The position numbers and the translations under genes are program-made. A stretch of DNA of 64,000 bases from Meconema thalassinum (Eukaryota > Arthropoda > Insecta > Orthoptera > Tettigoniidae). Below the pieces are notes generated by a model, which saw only the letters and a program-made list of their open reading frames with translations, was not told the origin of the DNA and ran no database searches. The first letter of the stretch is position 1; each line of letters opens with the position of its first letter. The stretch is from assembly GCA_946902985.2 (NCBI GenBank), contig OX336388.2, forward strand, positions 291,750,526-291,814,525, read 5' to 3'. This document shows positions 53,501 to 62,885 of this stretch, in pieces.

Positions 53501-55634
53501 GGAGATCTTGTTGAAGCTACGGGCTGCCCAGCTGAAGTTGAGCCCCAAGAAGTGTCAGCTCTTCCAGAAGCGGGTCCAGTACCTTGGGCATATCGTCTCC
53601 GAGGAAGGGGTGCGCACCGACCCAGAGAAGACCGCAGCTGTGAGGGGGTGGCCAGTTCCGAAGGACAAGTCCCAACTACGAAGCTTCCTGGGACTCTGCA
53701 CTTATTACCGTCGCTTCGTGAGGGGATTCGCCGACATCGCCAAACCTTTACATCGCCTGACTGAGAAGGACCAACTCTTCACGTGGACAGCAGAATGCCA
53801 CAGTGCCTTCGAACAACTCAAGCAGGCTCTGTGCACCGCGCCTATTCTGGCCTACCCCAGACCTGGAACAAGGTTCATCGTCGATACCGATGCCAGCGAC
53901 TTTGGCATAGGGGGAATCCTGTCGCAGGTAGTGGACGGCGAGGAGAGAGTAGTGGCCTACTTCAGCAAGGCCATGTCAAAGCCAGAAAGGAACTACTGCG
54001 TCACCAGGAAGGAGCTGCTCGCCATCGTGAAGACCATTGAACACTTCCACAAGTACCTGTACGGGCAAGAATTTCTCATCAGGACCGACCATGCATCCCT
54101 GCGGTGGCTCCTGAACTTCAAGCAGCCCGAGGGTCAACTCGCGCGGTGGTTAGAGAGGCTTCAACAGTACAACTTTGAGATTCAGCACAGGAAAGGCCAA
54201 CTGCATTCTAACGCCGACGCCCTGTCACGAAGACCGTGCCCCGAAGACTGCACCTTCTGTACTAGGAGGGAGGAGAACACCGGGATACAGTGCCGAAGGA
54301 CTACCGTGGAAATTCAAGGGAGCTGGAGCCGCGAATCTTTCACGCGGGCACAAGCAGAAGATGATGACCTGGGACTGATAGCCGAATGGAAGAGGGCCTG
54401 TGTCCCCAGACCCGGGTGGAACATTGTGAGTGACTGCAGCCCCAAGTTTAAGTCCTACTGGGCGCAGTGGGACTCGCTGATTGTAAGGGATGGCCTCATC
54501 TGCCGTACCTGGGAGAGCACCGACGGGAAGACATCTCGGGAACAAGTCGTCGTTCCAAAGGCTATGACGGAGGAAGTCCTGAAGGAAGTTCATGGAGGAT
54601 CATCTGGTGGACACCTAGGGATAAAGAAGACCCTGGAGAAGCTGAGAGAGCGGTTCTACTGGATCGGATGCCGAACAGACGTGGAGAACCACTGTGCGAG
54701 GTGCCACGATTGCGCAGCCAGCAAGGGCCCAGGACGAAGACGATGGGGTCCACTGAAGACCTACAACGTGGGCGGCCCCATGGAGAGAGTGGCCATCGAT
54801 GTTGCTGGGCCATTCCCGTTAAGCGAGGCAGGGAACCGCTACATATTAGTCGTCAGCGACTACTTTACCAAATGGCCGGAGGCGTATGCGCTCCCTAACC
54901 AAGAAGCCGCGACGATTGCAGAGACCCTGGTGAAGGAATTCGTCAGCCGGTACGGAGTACCCCTGGAGCTGCACTCCGACCAAGGGAGGAACTTCGAGTC
55001 GCAGGTGTTCCAGAACCTATGCCAGCTGCTGGGAATCCGGAAGACAAGGACAACGCCACTACACCCTCAGTCCGACGGGATGGTAGAGCGATTCAATCGC
55101 ACCATCGAGAACCATCTTCGAATAGTCGTCAGCGAGCACCAGAGGGATTGGGACAAACATCTTCCACTATTTCTCCTGGCCTACCGCGCCGCCGTGCATG
55201 AAGCCACCGGGTGCACACCAGCCCGGGCCATGTTTGGGAGGGAGCTCCGTCTACCTGTCGATCTTGCCTTTGGCCGACCTGGGAATGATCCGATCCCGGT
55301 AAGCCAGTATTGTCAAGAACTGGTCGACCAACTGGAGGACGTGCACGCGTTCGCGAGGAGGAAACTGCGGATAGAGACCGACCGAATGAAGACCCGATAC
55401 GACCAGCAGACGGATGCCGGAGGATTCCACGAGGACGACCTGGTCTGGCTCTTCAACCCATTACGGAAGAAAGGCCTGTCACCCAAACTGCAGAAGTCCT
55501 GGGATGGCCCGTCCCGAATCGTGAAACGGATCAACGATGTCGTCTACAGGATCCAGCGGAGCCCGAGGGCGAAGATGAAGATCGTGCATCGAGATCGCCT
55601 GGCAGCCTACGGAGGGACACAGACGGACCAATGA
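50583..55634 (+). CDS. gag-pol: Gag-pol polyprotein, intact, of the young Gypsy element
   Basis: 1683 codons in one frame, so gag and pol are fused without a frameshift. N-terminal residues ~20-125 are coiled coil with EDGQKKLAEDL-type 11-mers, then four 22-residue repeats (FNALQ to AELRQRP, ~131-215). A capsid-like domain (~250-400) follows. The nucleocapsid motif is damaged: CWTCRKDC at 450-457 lacks the later His and Cys of a CCHC knuckle. Protease: IDTGAS with the aspartate at 531, and IIGLDFL. RT: YLDD at 954-957. RNase H: DTDAS with the first aspartate at 1101. Integrase: H1337 and C1371/C1374/C1377 in the zinc region, the DDE triad D1406, D1466, E1502 (35 residues between the last two), and a GPY/F-like end (WDGPSRIVKRI). 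The first Met is kept as start; a second Met lies nine codons later. Confidence 0.95.
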   Translation: MPFTRQTTKMEAQLAALLEKLNGIEDGQKNLTKDLTAKMEDGQEKMEDGQKKLAEDLKKMEDGQKKMEDGQKKLAEDLTAKLEDGQKKLAEDLKRIEDGQKKKEDGQNKLTQDLKKLELGLREEVTAVEKKFDALQVEVAELRQRPLMGVEEKFNALQVEVAELCQRPLMGVEEKFNALQKEVAELRQRPLTGVKEEFNALREEVAELRQRPPTVTPGISGTGHSRVTPPTFDGKVPWSTYLRQFEAACSINNWNNTEKATALIIALRGDALNVLQAIPTGSQDYASLIAHMESRYGDSHLQQAYQMQLRTRVQKNAETLQEFEMDIARLVRLAYPTAPADFLEQIATQTFTDGLRDSDTQQALRLARNKTQADALSHALEFETAKQVSRMCARVRQVDVDEPAQANKTKPLADELMEVLGRFFKSRSTTNKNLAEGHPVRRPGRGLPTCWTCRKDCGDRRRQEFPSGQSVVGKPRGPGKQVSASHEGRRLARDSRQAPAVQVRVTQLRRDKSSLMVDGVINGVSWPMLIDTGASRTIVSPTVIPKWRVQPTQRNLQLITATGETAPVHGEASLEFVIGRRAIKHPVLVADVSNEVIIGLDFLDQNNIILDLSTNTLHFGREELALRPAHEAVTARRVRLREDVIVPARTEVSAAVIVDGTAEGVAAVIEPKYEDIQTKGLLVAKTLINTTSRPYVRLSNLNDYDITVHRDTNLGVCEPVTWIARITDTTDGHLQTDNRGRRTLPEELQKLYQGSQDHLDEEQSRQLQDLLREFQDVFSVGSKDFGRTSLVQHRIDVGDSAPIRAPFRRVPLAKQADVDRMVEEMTEQGVIEPSHSPWSSPVVLVKKKDGSTRFCVDYRRVNDVTKKDSYPLPRIDDTLDTISGSRWFSTLDLKCGYWQVEVHPKDREKTAFSVGSGLWQFTVMPFGLCNAPATFERLMESILRGLHWKTCLVYLDDVIVLGRSFEEHYSNLKEILLKLRAAQLKLSPKKCQLFQKRVQYLGHIVSEEGVRTDPEKTAAVRGWPVPKDKSQLRSFLGLCTYYRRFVRGFADIAKPLHRLTEKDQLFTWTAECHSAFEQLKQALCTAPILAYPRPGTRFIVDTDASDFGIGGILSQVVDGEERVVAYFSKAMSKPERNYCVTRKELLAIVKTIEHFHKYLYGQEFLIRTDHASLRWLLNFKQPEGQLARWLERLQQYNFEIQHRKGQLHSNADALSRRPCPEDCTFCTRREENTGIQCRRTTVEIQGSWSRESFTRAQAEDDDLGLIAEWKRACVPRPGWNIVSDCSPKFKSYWAQWDSLIVRDGLICRTWESTDGKTSREQVVVPKAMTEEVLKEVHGGSSGGHLGIKKTLEKLRERFYWIGCRTDVENHCARCHDCAASKGPGRRRWGPLKTYNVGGPMERVAIDVAGPFPLSEAGNRYILVVSDYFTKWPEAYALPNQEAATIAETLVKEFVSRYGVPLELHSDQGRNFESQVFQNLCQLLGIRKTRTTPLHPQSDGMVERFNRTIENHLRIVVSEHQRDWDKHLPLFLLAYRAAVHEATGCTPARAMFGRELRLPVDLAFGRPGNDPIPVSQYCQELVDQLEDVHAFARRKLRIETDRMKTRYDQQTDAGGFHEDDLVWLFNPLRKKGLSPKLQKSWDGPSRIVKRINDVVYRIQRSPRAKMKIVHRDRLAAYGGTQTDQ

Positions 55635-55657
55635 TTGATCGGGACGATCAGCCTTTT

Positions 55658-55671
55658 TAGGAAGGGGGTGG
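55658..55671 (+). other. Polypurine tract
   Basis: ttaggaagggggtgg stands immediately before the 3' LTR start TGTTACGG. Confidence 0.65.
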
Positions 55672-56437
55672 TGTTACGGCTGTGAGTTTGTGTCATCACT
55701 CGCCGCATGAGTCACAACTGCCCCAGGGCTGGGCTGGGCTGTGGCCGCCTCCCGTATTGCGCGCGCCTTATGCAACAGGGCTACTACAGACAAAGGGATA
55801 GTCCAGAAGATTCGTGACTGGACCAGCGATGGAAACCTCGAGAAGCCGTGGACCCTGGATGGATCTAGAACCATTTATTGAGTCACCGGCTTGCTATATA
55901 AGAGTGACCCGTGAAGCAGTTGTGGTTGTTGTGTTTTACGAGCTAGTGTGAGCGTTTATTCTGAGCGACAGAAGTGTGGTGACTTGCGAAACCCCTAGTG
56001 TAGCGGCGAAGTGAGGAACATACAGGGGACTGCCGTGTTCTGAGTAAGTGTGCTTTCACTGAGTGTCAGATATTGTGGTGTCGAAATTAAGTGACATTGT
56101 TTCTCCCAGCTGGTGAACAGCGCGCAGCAAGTGCTCGTAAGTACTGTAGTAGGCGCACATTAGAAAGAAGTTGCATGTAGTTCTGTCAAGGCCACTAGGC
56201 TCATTAGCGGCAGGATTAACTTCTGTTGTTTGTTGACAAGTGAAAGGGGCAAGAGCTCTCCACAAGCAAGAGACTTTGTAAACTAGAGTAAGGTTCCTAA
56301 TTGCTTGTATTTGCTGATTAGTGTAATTTTCTGGCCGCAATAAAGTTAATTACTTCTTTAAGCAGTAATTGGTATTGTGCTTCCTACCCACCGTAATCCA
56401 GTTAACAAAAGTGCCACTAGGGGGGTGGCACGTAACA
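55672..56437 (+). repeat. 3' LTR of the young Gypsy element
   Basis: 766 bp, the same length as the 5' LTR. Differences seen: g/t in ttctgtNgtttg, g/a and c/a in aactNgagtaNggtt, and g/a in ggtNttgtgc. Poly(A) signal at 56,339-56,344. Confidence 0.93.
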
Positions 56438-56859
56438 ATATTTAAATGGACGTTTCTCGCGAATTAACTATCCGAGTGCCGTGAAACGTTGCACGTTGAA
56501 TGCTTATACAAATATTGATCCACTGACATGTAATTTATTTCAATTGTTTGCATAATCACAAGATGGCTTCTGTGCGTAATTTTAAAATCTCGTTTTTACT
56601 TCTTGTGTTTTAATCATGCGATTGAAGTTTGAATACCACACGTACACAATAATCTTAATGTAATAGTACAAAAATAAAAATCCAACCTGGCGACCATCTG
56701 AAATATTTAGACGGTTCTCAATATCTACGAATCTGTTACAGCAATTAAACTGAAATTTTGTATGTTGATAGTGGCAATTAACATGAGCAGGATATATGAA
56801 AATAGGCTGTATAGTTCTTCACGGAACTACTTGTTAAATTATAGTTTCTTTATTTCCAG

Positions 56860-57033
56860 GTGAATGATGATACGAGGCTACTGCTGAAATCAGAATCAGG
56901 AGATGAGACCTGTTTGTTTTGTGACTCAAATTTTGCAAATGATTCTAAAGGTGAATTATGTAAAATGTGGACCCACAGTGATTGTGCAGGTCCAGAGAGT
57001 GCAGTGATTATTGTAAATCTAAGTGAATCTTAG
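56860..57033 (+). pseudogene. PHD-like C-terminal exon remnant
   Basis: After a good splice acceptor (tttctttatttccag) a 57-codon frame reads GDETCLFCDSNFANDSKGEL, then CKMWTHSDCAG and a stop. The C-x2-C, then C, then H-x2-C order resembles the PHD-like zinc finger at the C-terminus of some pogo/Tigger-type transposase genes. It appears shortened between EL and CKMW and lacks the last cysteine pair. It lies just after the HINE-like copy D, which may have inserted in the preceding intron. A host gene exon is the alternative. Confidence 0.35.
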
Positions 57034-57879
57034 GTATGCTGGGGCTGGGACTCAGGTACAGGAATTGTATGTCAATAAATTCTTCCCAAGACTTTGGTAT
57101 GGTTTTATTTAATACGAAATAGAAGTATCTCATATTACTACCCAATTTAAAATTCTTTCAAACTGAGTTTTCTTAAAAAAATTAAGTATTGTAAATACTA
57201 TTAGCTTGATAAAATTCATGTTCATGCTGCATATGATATTTTATTTTAAAATTGATGTGTAACATAAAAACCACGTAAAGTCTGTACAAAGGTAATTTAC
57301 AAAAGCACTAAAACACGCGGGAATCTCGCATCACGGCCAACATTAAGTATGGAATACGGCGCTGAAAGGGGGCAAGTCATTAACTTAATGCTTTTCTCCT
57401 CTGATCACACTACATGTAGCAGTGCTTTCTGGCTTAAACAGACGGCTGACTTAATTCTTGGGTCAATACATCAGATTACTAATTACTAATTACTAAAATA
57501 TTATCATTTTTGACTTAATGCTTTTTCAGCTCCGACCGATTCAATTGTAATAAATCAGTTTTACCGTGCGAACAGGAACTCGCCTGGCCATTCTTCCTCG
57601 GCAGTTCAGATTCCTTTCCCCGACACGAACCTCGAGCTACCACCTCGACCAGGCTGAGACATCATAGTCCAGTCAAATTAGACCAAAAATGATGGTTTTG
57701 CTGCATTAAATCATGTAGTTCCAAATTTTTTAGGAATGTGTAGAGGGAGGTTCCCTGAACAACGCCTAATAACGTCCCGTTGATTTCTGGTGCTGCGGGG
57801 GGGGGGGGGGGGCTCGAAGGCCCCCCCCCCTTTTTCGTTTTTGGCGCATAACTTTCAAACGGTGCATCTTACAGAAATG
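57034..57879. other. Unannotated stretch with a G/C homopolymer pair
   Basis: No gene recognised. At 57,797-57,831 a run of about 16 G and a run of about 10 C are separated by ctcgaagg and can pair. gcataactttcaaacggtgc at about 57,845 resembles gtatacataac-type phrases after copy C but proves nothing. Confidence 0.4.
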
Positions 57880-59262
57880 TTTAGCCTACTTTTCACATAT
57901 TGCAAAAATGAGGAAAAAGTAGACTTATGAGATCGATCCGGGAAAATGTGTGTCTGTCTGTCTGGCTGTGTGTGTGTTCCCCCCCCCCCACCCTATCAAC
58001 TCCTAAACGGCTGCAGCAATCAAAACCAAATTTAGTATGAGTAAAGATGTGCACCGGAATATCTCACGTCCATATTTGAAAATTATGTCAGTGCTACCAA
58101 CTGCTGAAAAAACGCACTAGAAATTTGAGCTCCATGTTGGATATCTTGCAAGGTATACATGGGAGCTATTCCAAAATTGTCACACATGTAGATAATACTA
58201 TTTCAGTTTAATTTCCAGGAGGCCAACCATGACAGTGTTGCCAAAATAATTTTAAGCCGTCTGATAAGTCCAATGTTTAAATGCACATAACTTCTACACT
58301 ATCAATTGGATTTCAACCAAATTTTGTATGTAATATCTGTACATAAACAGATATGACTGAGCGTATTCTTAAGAGCCACCAGGGCTGCCAACTGTTAATA
58401 ATTGATCTCTGTATCTTTTATCCAAATACCAATATATCAGAAAATATGCAAGCCAACAGCTTTAAACTATGCACACGTATATTCTGACTTTTTAGATTAA
58501 TTTGGAGTAACTTATACACGTCAGTTCTACCAACATGATTATAAGCCTGCTGATAATACCAATTTTTAAATACATGTAACTTCTATACTATCAGTTGGAT
58601 TTCGACCAAATTTCGTATGTGCTATGTGTACCATAACATATATGACTATAAGTATTGTTAAGAGCAATCAGGGCTGCCAACTGTTAATAAATGCTGTCTA
58701 TTTTTTTACCCTAATATCAATATATCAGAAAGTATACAAGCCAACAGCTCTATACTTTGCACACGTATAGCACCTGACATTCTAGATTAATTTGGAGTAA
58801 TTAATACAAGACAGTGCTGCCAACATGATTCTATGCCTGCTGATATGTCCAATTTTTAAATACATGTAACTTCTATACTAACAAACGGATTTCGTCTAAA
58901 ATTGGCAAAACAGATATCATAATATTTCAGATTATTTCTGACCAGCATACGCATGGTATTGTTGGCAACATGCTTTTACGCGTGCTGATAGATCCAGTGT
59001 CTAACTGCATGTAACGTCCATTGGACTTCAACCAAATTTTGTATTCTGTACCTTAAGAGATGGAACTAAGAATATATTCAGTCACCAGGGCTGCCAACTG
59101 TAGTGCTCTATTAGGCTACATTTTACCAGGTATATTTTGAACTAATTAGATATTTCGATATTACCAACTTAATTTCGTCATTATTCTAGATAAGTTCATA
59201 TACTGTAGAATAATCATTGGCATGAAAAGTAGGCTGTATAGTTCTTCACGGAACTTCTTGTT
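57880..59262 (+). mobile_element. HINE/Helentron-like element, copy C
   Basis: Starts tttagcctacttttcacat, then aaaaagtagacttatgagat and the tctgtctgtctggctgtgtg block. It ends gaaaagtaggctgtatagtt, then cttcacggaacttcttgtt. The body repeats gggctgccaactgttaata and caccaggg phrases as in copy B. Confidence 0.65.
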
Positions 59263-59858
59263 ATACTTTCATAACTGAATGCCCTACAAAATGGTATATT
59301 CATTTTTACACCTGTGTGTTACCTTCTTTGAGTTATGAGCTGGTGAACATGGAAAATTTGCAAAAAAAATATGTAGCGCCTCACGTTTCTCGTCAAACTT
59401 GCCCTTCCAATCCGTTTGCCTTCCATTTTACAGGAAAGTCGTAAGGAAGGAAGTTGTAGAGCACGAAGTTGCCTTCAAGAATATACATACTTATGCAAAT
59501 TTATCTTTATATCTTTAAACGTTATTGCGTTTTGACGTATCGGGGTCGGTTTCGAGATTTTGCTATTAAACTGCTCATTATTTTACTTATGTTATCAACG
59601 GCCTTAACTCTCTGTAACTAAATTTATTAATTAATTATTTAAACATAAATGGTATTTATTACCCATATAAATAATGATATATAACTAGAATGTATAAATA
59701 TATATATATATGAACGCAGTGGCGTATATATGATTGTTTTGGGGGAGCCCAATATTTCGGAATACAATTTCGTTTTTATGGGAATGAAAACATGATCAAA
59801 ATCTAATAGTTTGCAGCCCATCCCATCGGAGTATACCGGTATATATATATATATATAT
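59263..59858. other. Unannotated AT-rich stretch
   Basis: No recognisable gene or element. TA-rich microsatellites at about 59,696-59,712 and 59,841-59,860; the second directly precedes the inverted repeat below. Confidence 0.4.
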
Positions 59859-60028
59859 ATGTTCTGATGAGTTCGTTATTTTTCGTTGTATATATTCTTT
59901 AAAAAATAAATAAATGCCTCTTATAGTTAACGCCACTGTTACCCTCTTATAATAAAAATAAATTTACTTGTTGGACAAAGGGAAACTTGAATATGTCTTT
60001 CGTTTGTTTAAAATGTTCATAAATTACT
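59859..60028 (+). repeat. ~170-bp inverted repeat, left arm
   Basis: From gttctgatgagttcgttatt inward through gttaacgccactgttaccct and acttgttggacaaaggg to aaaatgttcataaa the sequence matches the reverse complement of 63,218-63,397, with small indels and scattered mismatches. The arms face each other across 3.2 kb. Confidence 0.75.
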
Positions 60029-60312
60029 GACCAAATTTGGCGGGGGGGGGGGGGGCGTTGGTTATAAACGGTATATGTTTGAAATGCGTACATTTTTCTG
60101 TGTGTGAGACTGTACCTAGCCCGTTTAGTACGTGTTAGTGCGTAAAATGGGTCTCCTGGTATGTCCCCAATTACCGGTGTCCACTGTAAATGTATGTCCG
60201 GAACCTATACACCAAGGTACAAGAAGGCCACAGTTTAAAAAAGTGACCACCTAGGAATGAGACATAGAGAGGAATAAGTAACAACCCAAACATAATTCTA
60301 ATACAATCGTTT

Positions 60313-61304
60313 TTATTGACTATCAAACATTTCATACTCCTCGCCGTCCAACTCTTCTGACTCTAATTGAATGGGAGCACTGTTGGTGCAAGCGTGGCAA
60401 TTGCCACAGACAGGTGAGCAGTAGATGCCGGCTTTCCGGCATCCACATCTCATACCGCAGCCTGTGGCACAACGGCATAATATAGAATTGAGCACGCTGT
60501 CAGGTGCAATAGCGGCCTTGGTCTTAATAGGAGTCAGATATCCCCCATCTCCCCTCGTCCAACCCCAACGTTCAGGTTCGAGTGTTTCATTTCCAAACCA
60601 CTGCTGAACCTGTAGAAACACTCTGCACGAGTGATATAGAGCAGCATCTTTTGTAGGTGGCAATGAAGACAAGTTTGCTTTCATCTTGGCTGACGATTTG
60701 ACGAAGCACATGTACCTGTGAATAGAACATAATACATTAGAATATGTATTTATCAAACAGCAACGAAGTTAGTACATGCAATACAAAATGAAATGTACCT
60801 GTGATGATTGAGGTCATGCTCGTGGAGTGGTGCCTGATAAATCAGTAGGAACATTTGTTTCCCAGCTTCAGCGATATCTCCTGGCGAGGATGTGGAGTCA
60901 TAAAAAACTTCAGCGATGCTTTTGGTTTCGTTAGGATACCCGTCGAAACATTTGATTATGGCTGCTTTACTTCTCCCAAAAAAGGCAGAAGTGGTATCGC
61001 ATCCAGTGAAGCCATGGATAAATAGAATGTACTGGCAGAATGGCAAGGTCTGAAGTTGTTGGGAGGAGTACAGTCTGTCCTCTGTGTTGCCTCGTCCAGG
61101 CTTCATGAAAAGGACATTCATGTCTCGTGGTGTGAGTGCCACGAGTATGACGAGCAGGTCTACGTCCTCGCCAATTACCACCACAGTCGAATGAGGGGTA
61201 TTTTGTAATCCATACCTGACAATGCTGCAGTCAGCGTCTGCTTTGGTTGACGTCAGAAAAGTTGGATGGCGCAGCCACACGGTAGAATGTTGAAGCTGTA
61301 ACAT
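60313..61304 (-). CDS. PIN/XPG-like nuclease-fold protein with cysteine-rich CXC tail (two exons)
   Basis: Exons 61,304-60,799 and 60,715-60,313 are joined by an 83-bp intron with canonical ends (gtacattt to tattcacag). The join keeps the frame and gives about 302 residues. The first exon has acidic motifs TKADADCSIV, VVIGEDVDLLVIL and FTGCDTTSAFFGRSK, the spacing expected of a PIN/FEN1-like metal-binding fold. The second has LPPTKDAALYHSCRVFLQVQ, WGWTRGDGG and a tail CRCATGCGMRCGC, then AGIYCSPVCGNC, like the CXC (tesmin/TSO1) cysteine pattern. The family is multicopy in arthropod and cnidarian genomes as I recall, often of unknown function. An in-frame stop lies just upstream of the Met, so 5' exons, if any, are missing or further away. 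AATAAA overlaps the stop codon and could serve polyadenylation. Confidence 0.65.
60716..60798 (-). other. Spliceosomal intron in the PIN/CXC gene
   Basis: On the minus strand catcacag|gtacattt and ttctattcacag|gtacatg. Removing it joins HHR with YMCFVK in frame (split Arg codon). Both exons belong to the same conserved protein type, which supports splicing. Confidence 0.7.
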
Positions 61305-61346
61305 TGTGACTGGTGAGGTTTATTTAGATGGTGAAGCATTGACGTC

Positions 61347-61595
61347 GTGATGGAAACAGAAAGAAATTTGTCAAATTCGAGGAGGTACTGCTCTGTATAT
61401 GGTTGCAAATCGTATAAAACGGGTACGAAATATCTTCACTACTTTCCTGTACAAAATGTTCAGAGAGAAAGATGGGCTTCGGCGCTGTCAATTGGAAAAC
61501 GTGTTACATGTTACATGACAGTGTGCAGTCTGCATTTTTGTGACGACGACTTCTTTCCACCGGTACTGTTGATTATTGATAGTTATTGTCTCTAA
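61347..61595 (+). CDS. THAP zinc-finger N-terminal exon
   Basis: The 82-codon frame reads YCSVYGCKSY, LHYFPVQ, RERWASAL and CSLHFCDDDFFPP. That is the order of a THAP domain, a C2CH DNA-binding finger (C-x4-C, the conserved Trp, then C-x2-H-F) of about 60 residues. A splice donor (ccaccg|gtactg at 61,562/61,563) follows the FFPP, so codons after it are probably intron. The exon begins 42 bp from the start of the oppositely oriented PIN/CXC gene, so the two could share a promoter. It could belong to a THAP-type transposase or to a host THAP gene. Confidence 0.7.
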   Translation: MMETERNLSNSRRYCSVYGCKSYKTGTKYLHYFPVQNVQRERWASALSIGKRVTCYMTVCSLHFCDDDFFPPVLLIIDSYCL

Positions 61596-61702
61596 TTTGT
61601 ATTCACATGGATTTAGCTACATCAAAAATACTGATAAACTTGTAGCCCATTACTTCTGTGCCGTACATAGAATTTAATCCGCTTTTCGTAAACTTATTTT
61701 AG

Positions 61703-61800
61703 GGGTTCTTCCGATTGACAATAGCCGAATGGTTAGAAAACTTAAGAAAAATGCTGTTCCTAGCCTTAATTTGCCAGAGAATTCATATTCTTGCCTTTGA
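61703..61800 (+). pseudogene. Probable second THAP exon
   Basis: After the acceptor acttattttag the text reads MVRKLKKNAVPSLNLP, which is the phrase that commonly follows THAP domains (LKKxAVPSLNLP). It then reaches a stop at 61,798-61,800. The phase does not fit the best donor at 61,562, but fits one further on at about 61,582. Either the donor is misplaced or the gene is damaged. A GTATGT donor-like site follows at 61,809. Confidence 0.5.
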
Positions 61801-62868
61801 ACAGCAAGTATGTAGGTCATTGAAGTATGATTTGGCTTAAATTGTGTTTTTGGCTATGATCTCCCTACTGTTGAATTTAGTTAATTAAAATGTAAAATCT
61901 TAGTTTTAAGTACCGGTTTGGTGACCCATCATCCCAGGCAGGCCGGTAACACCTATACTACTCTGGCAGATAGGTCACTTAGCCGCAATTTTGAAGTTAT
62001 AGTGATGTTAAGTATACATATGCGGTAATGTAGCAGGAGACCGGATCGGCCTAGGCTATTCTAAATTTAATTAGTTCCCATTTCAGGGTTTTTCAGTTTT
62101 GAGTGCGAATAGTTGGTTTGAAAGTTGTACAACAGTAAGGAGAGTATGTTTTGTATAGGTTTTAATTGGTATTATGATTTATGTCGAGCTGAGGAGTGAA
62201 TTTGCTTTGGCTTAAAGTGTAGTTTTTGATATGTTCCGTTTGCTTATGACAAGTTCAAATGGAGACTCCAGCTTTGTTAAATATCTGTATTTTAAATATT
62301 TAATTAAATATATTGATAAAGAGGATGCCTCCATTTTAACTTACCTGTGGCAAGAGATTAATAAATTAATATTCTTGCCTGTGAACAGCAAGTATGTAGG
62401 TCAATATTTGCAATATTAAAGTATGATTTGAGCATTCCAAGTAACGCTTCTTTGAACCCAAAACATTCAAGCAAATTCAGGGTTGCTTGATTCAATTTAT
62501 TATCAGGGAGTCTTTCTTTTTGTTATGTGAGATATATATATATTGTGAAATTAATAAAAATATCGATACCGCTAGGCTCCCAAGTACAGGCTTCATATAT
62601 GTAACAGCAGACAGTAAATTAACTATCTACATGTGGGTAATATTTTTAACTGGTAGTAATTAGTCACTGCATTTAAATTGATTTTAAAAATATTTCTATC
62701 AATGAAAGAAAATATGTAGTATTTTGCCAACATAAATTAGAAGCCATAACAAACGCACACCCAATTACTTCACGTCACTATCTCGTCGCCATATTGCAAA
62801 CAGCTCACCGTAAGCTCCTCCCCCGTTTCGGACGTCATACCTTTTGCATCCAAGGCCAGCGCTAACAT
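61801..62868. other. Unannotated stretch downstream of the THAP exons
   Basis: A 62-codon frame (62,231-62,419) has no recognisable motif. ttcttgcct.tgaacagcaa plus gtatgtaggtca occurs twice (about 61,788-61,820 and 62,372-62,402), and tttggcttaaa.tgt with tttttg nearby also recurs, so part of this region is a decayed direct duplication. Confidence 0.4.
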
Positions 62869-62885
62869 ACTAATCAGCTTAATGA

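Larger units (their letters stand above)
49718..56437 (+). mobile_element. Young, apparently complete Ty3/Gypsy element
   Basis: 6720 bp with 766-bp LTRs at 49,718-50,483 and 55,672-56,437, TGTTACGG...CGTAACA ends and a 4-bp target-site duplication ATAT (49,714-49,717 and 56,438-56,441). I count four LTR differences by eye (about 0.5%). Gag-pol is one uninterrupted frame with every catalytic motif in place. The base composition is GC-richer than the surroundings. No envelope gene. It may still be able to move. Confidence 0.95.
48604..56835 (+). mobile_element. HINE/Helentron-like element, copy D, split by a Gypsy element
   Basis: The left part 48,604-49,717 starts tttttagcctattttcaatt, with the tgagatcaccttttgtccg and GT blocks, as in copy A. 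The right part 56,438-56,835 ends aaataggctgtatagttctt, then cacggaactacttgtt. In copy A the text gaagtataaatatttaaatg is continuous; here it is opened at atat by the Gypsy insertion. Without the insertion the element is about 1.5 kb, longer than A because the front part contains an extra related block. Confidence 0.7.

Noticed and set aside
52070..54898. Several 65-200 codon frames on both strands within the young gag-pol
   Set aside because: GC-rich shadows of the 1683-codon frame, without independent start context or domains.
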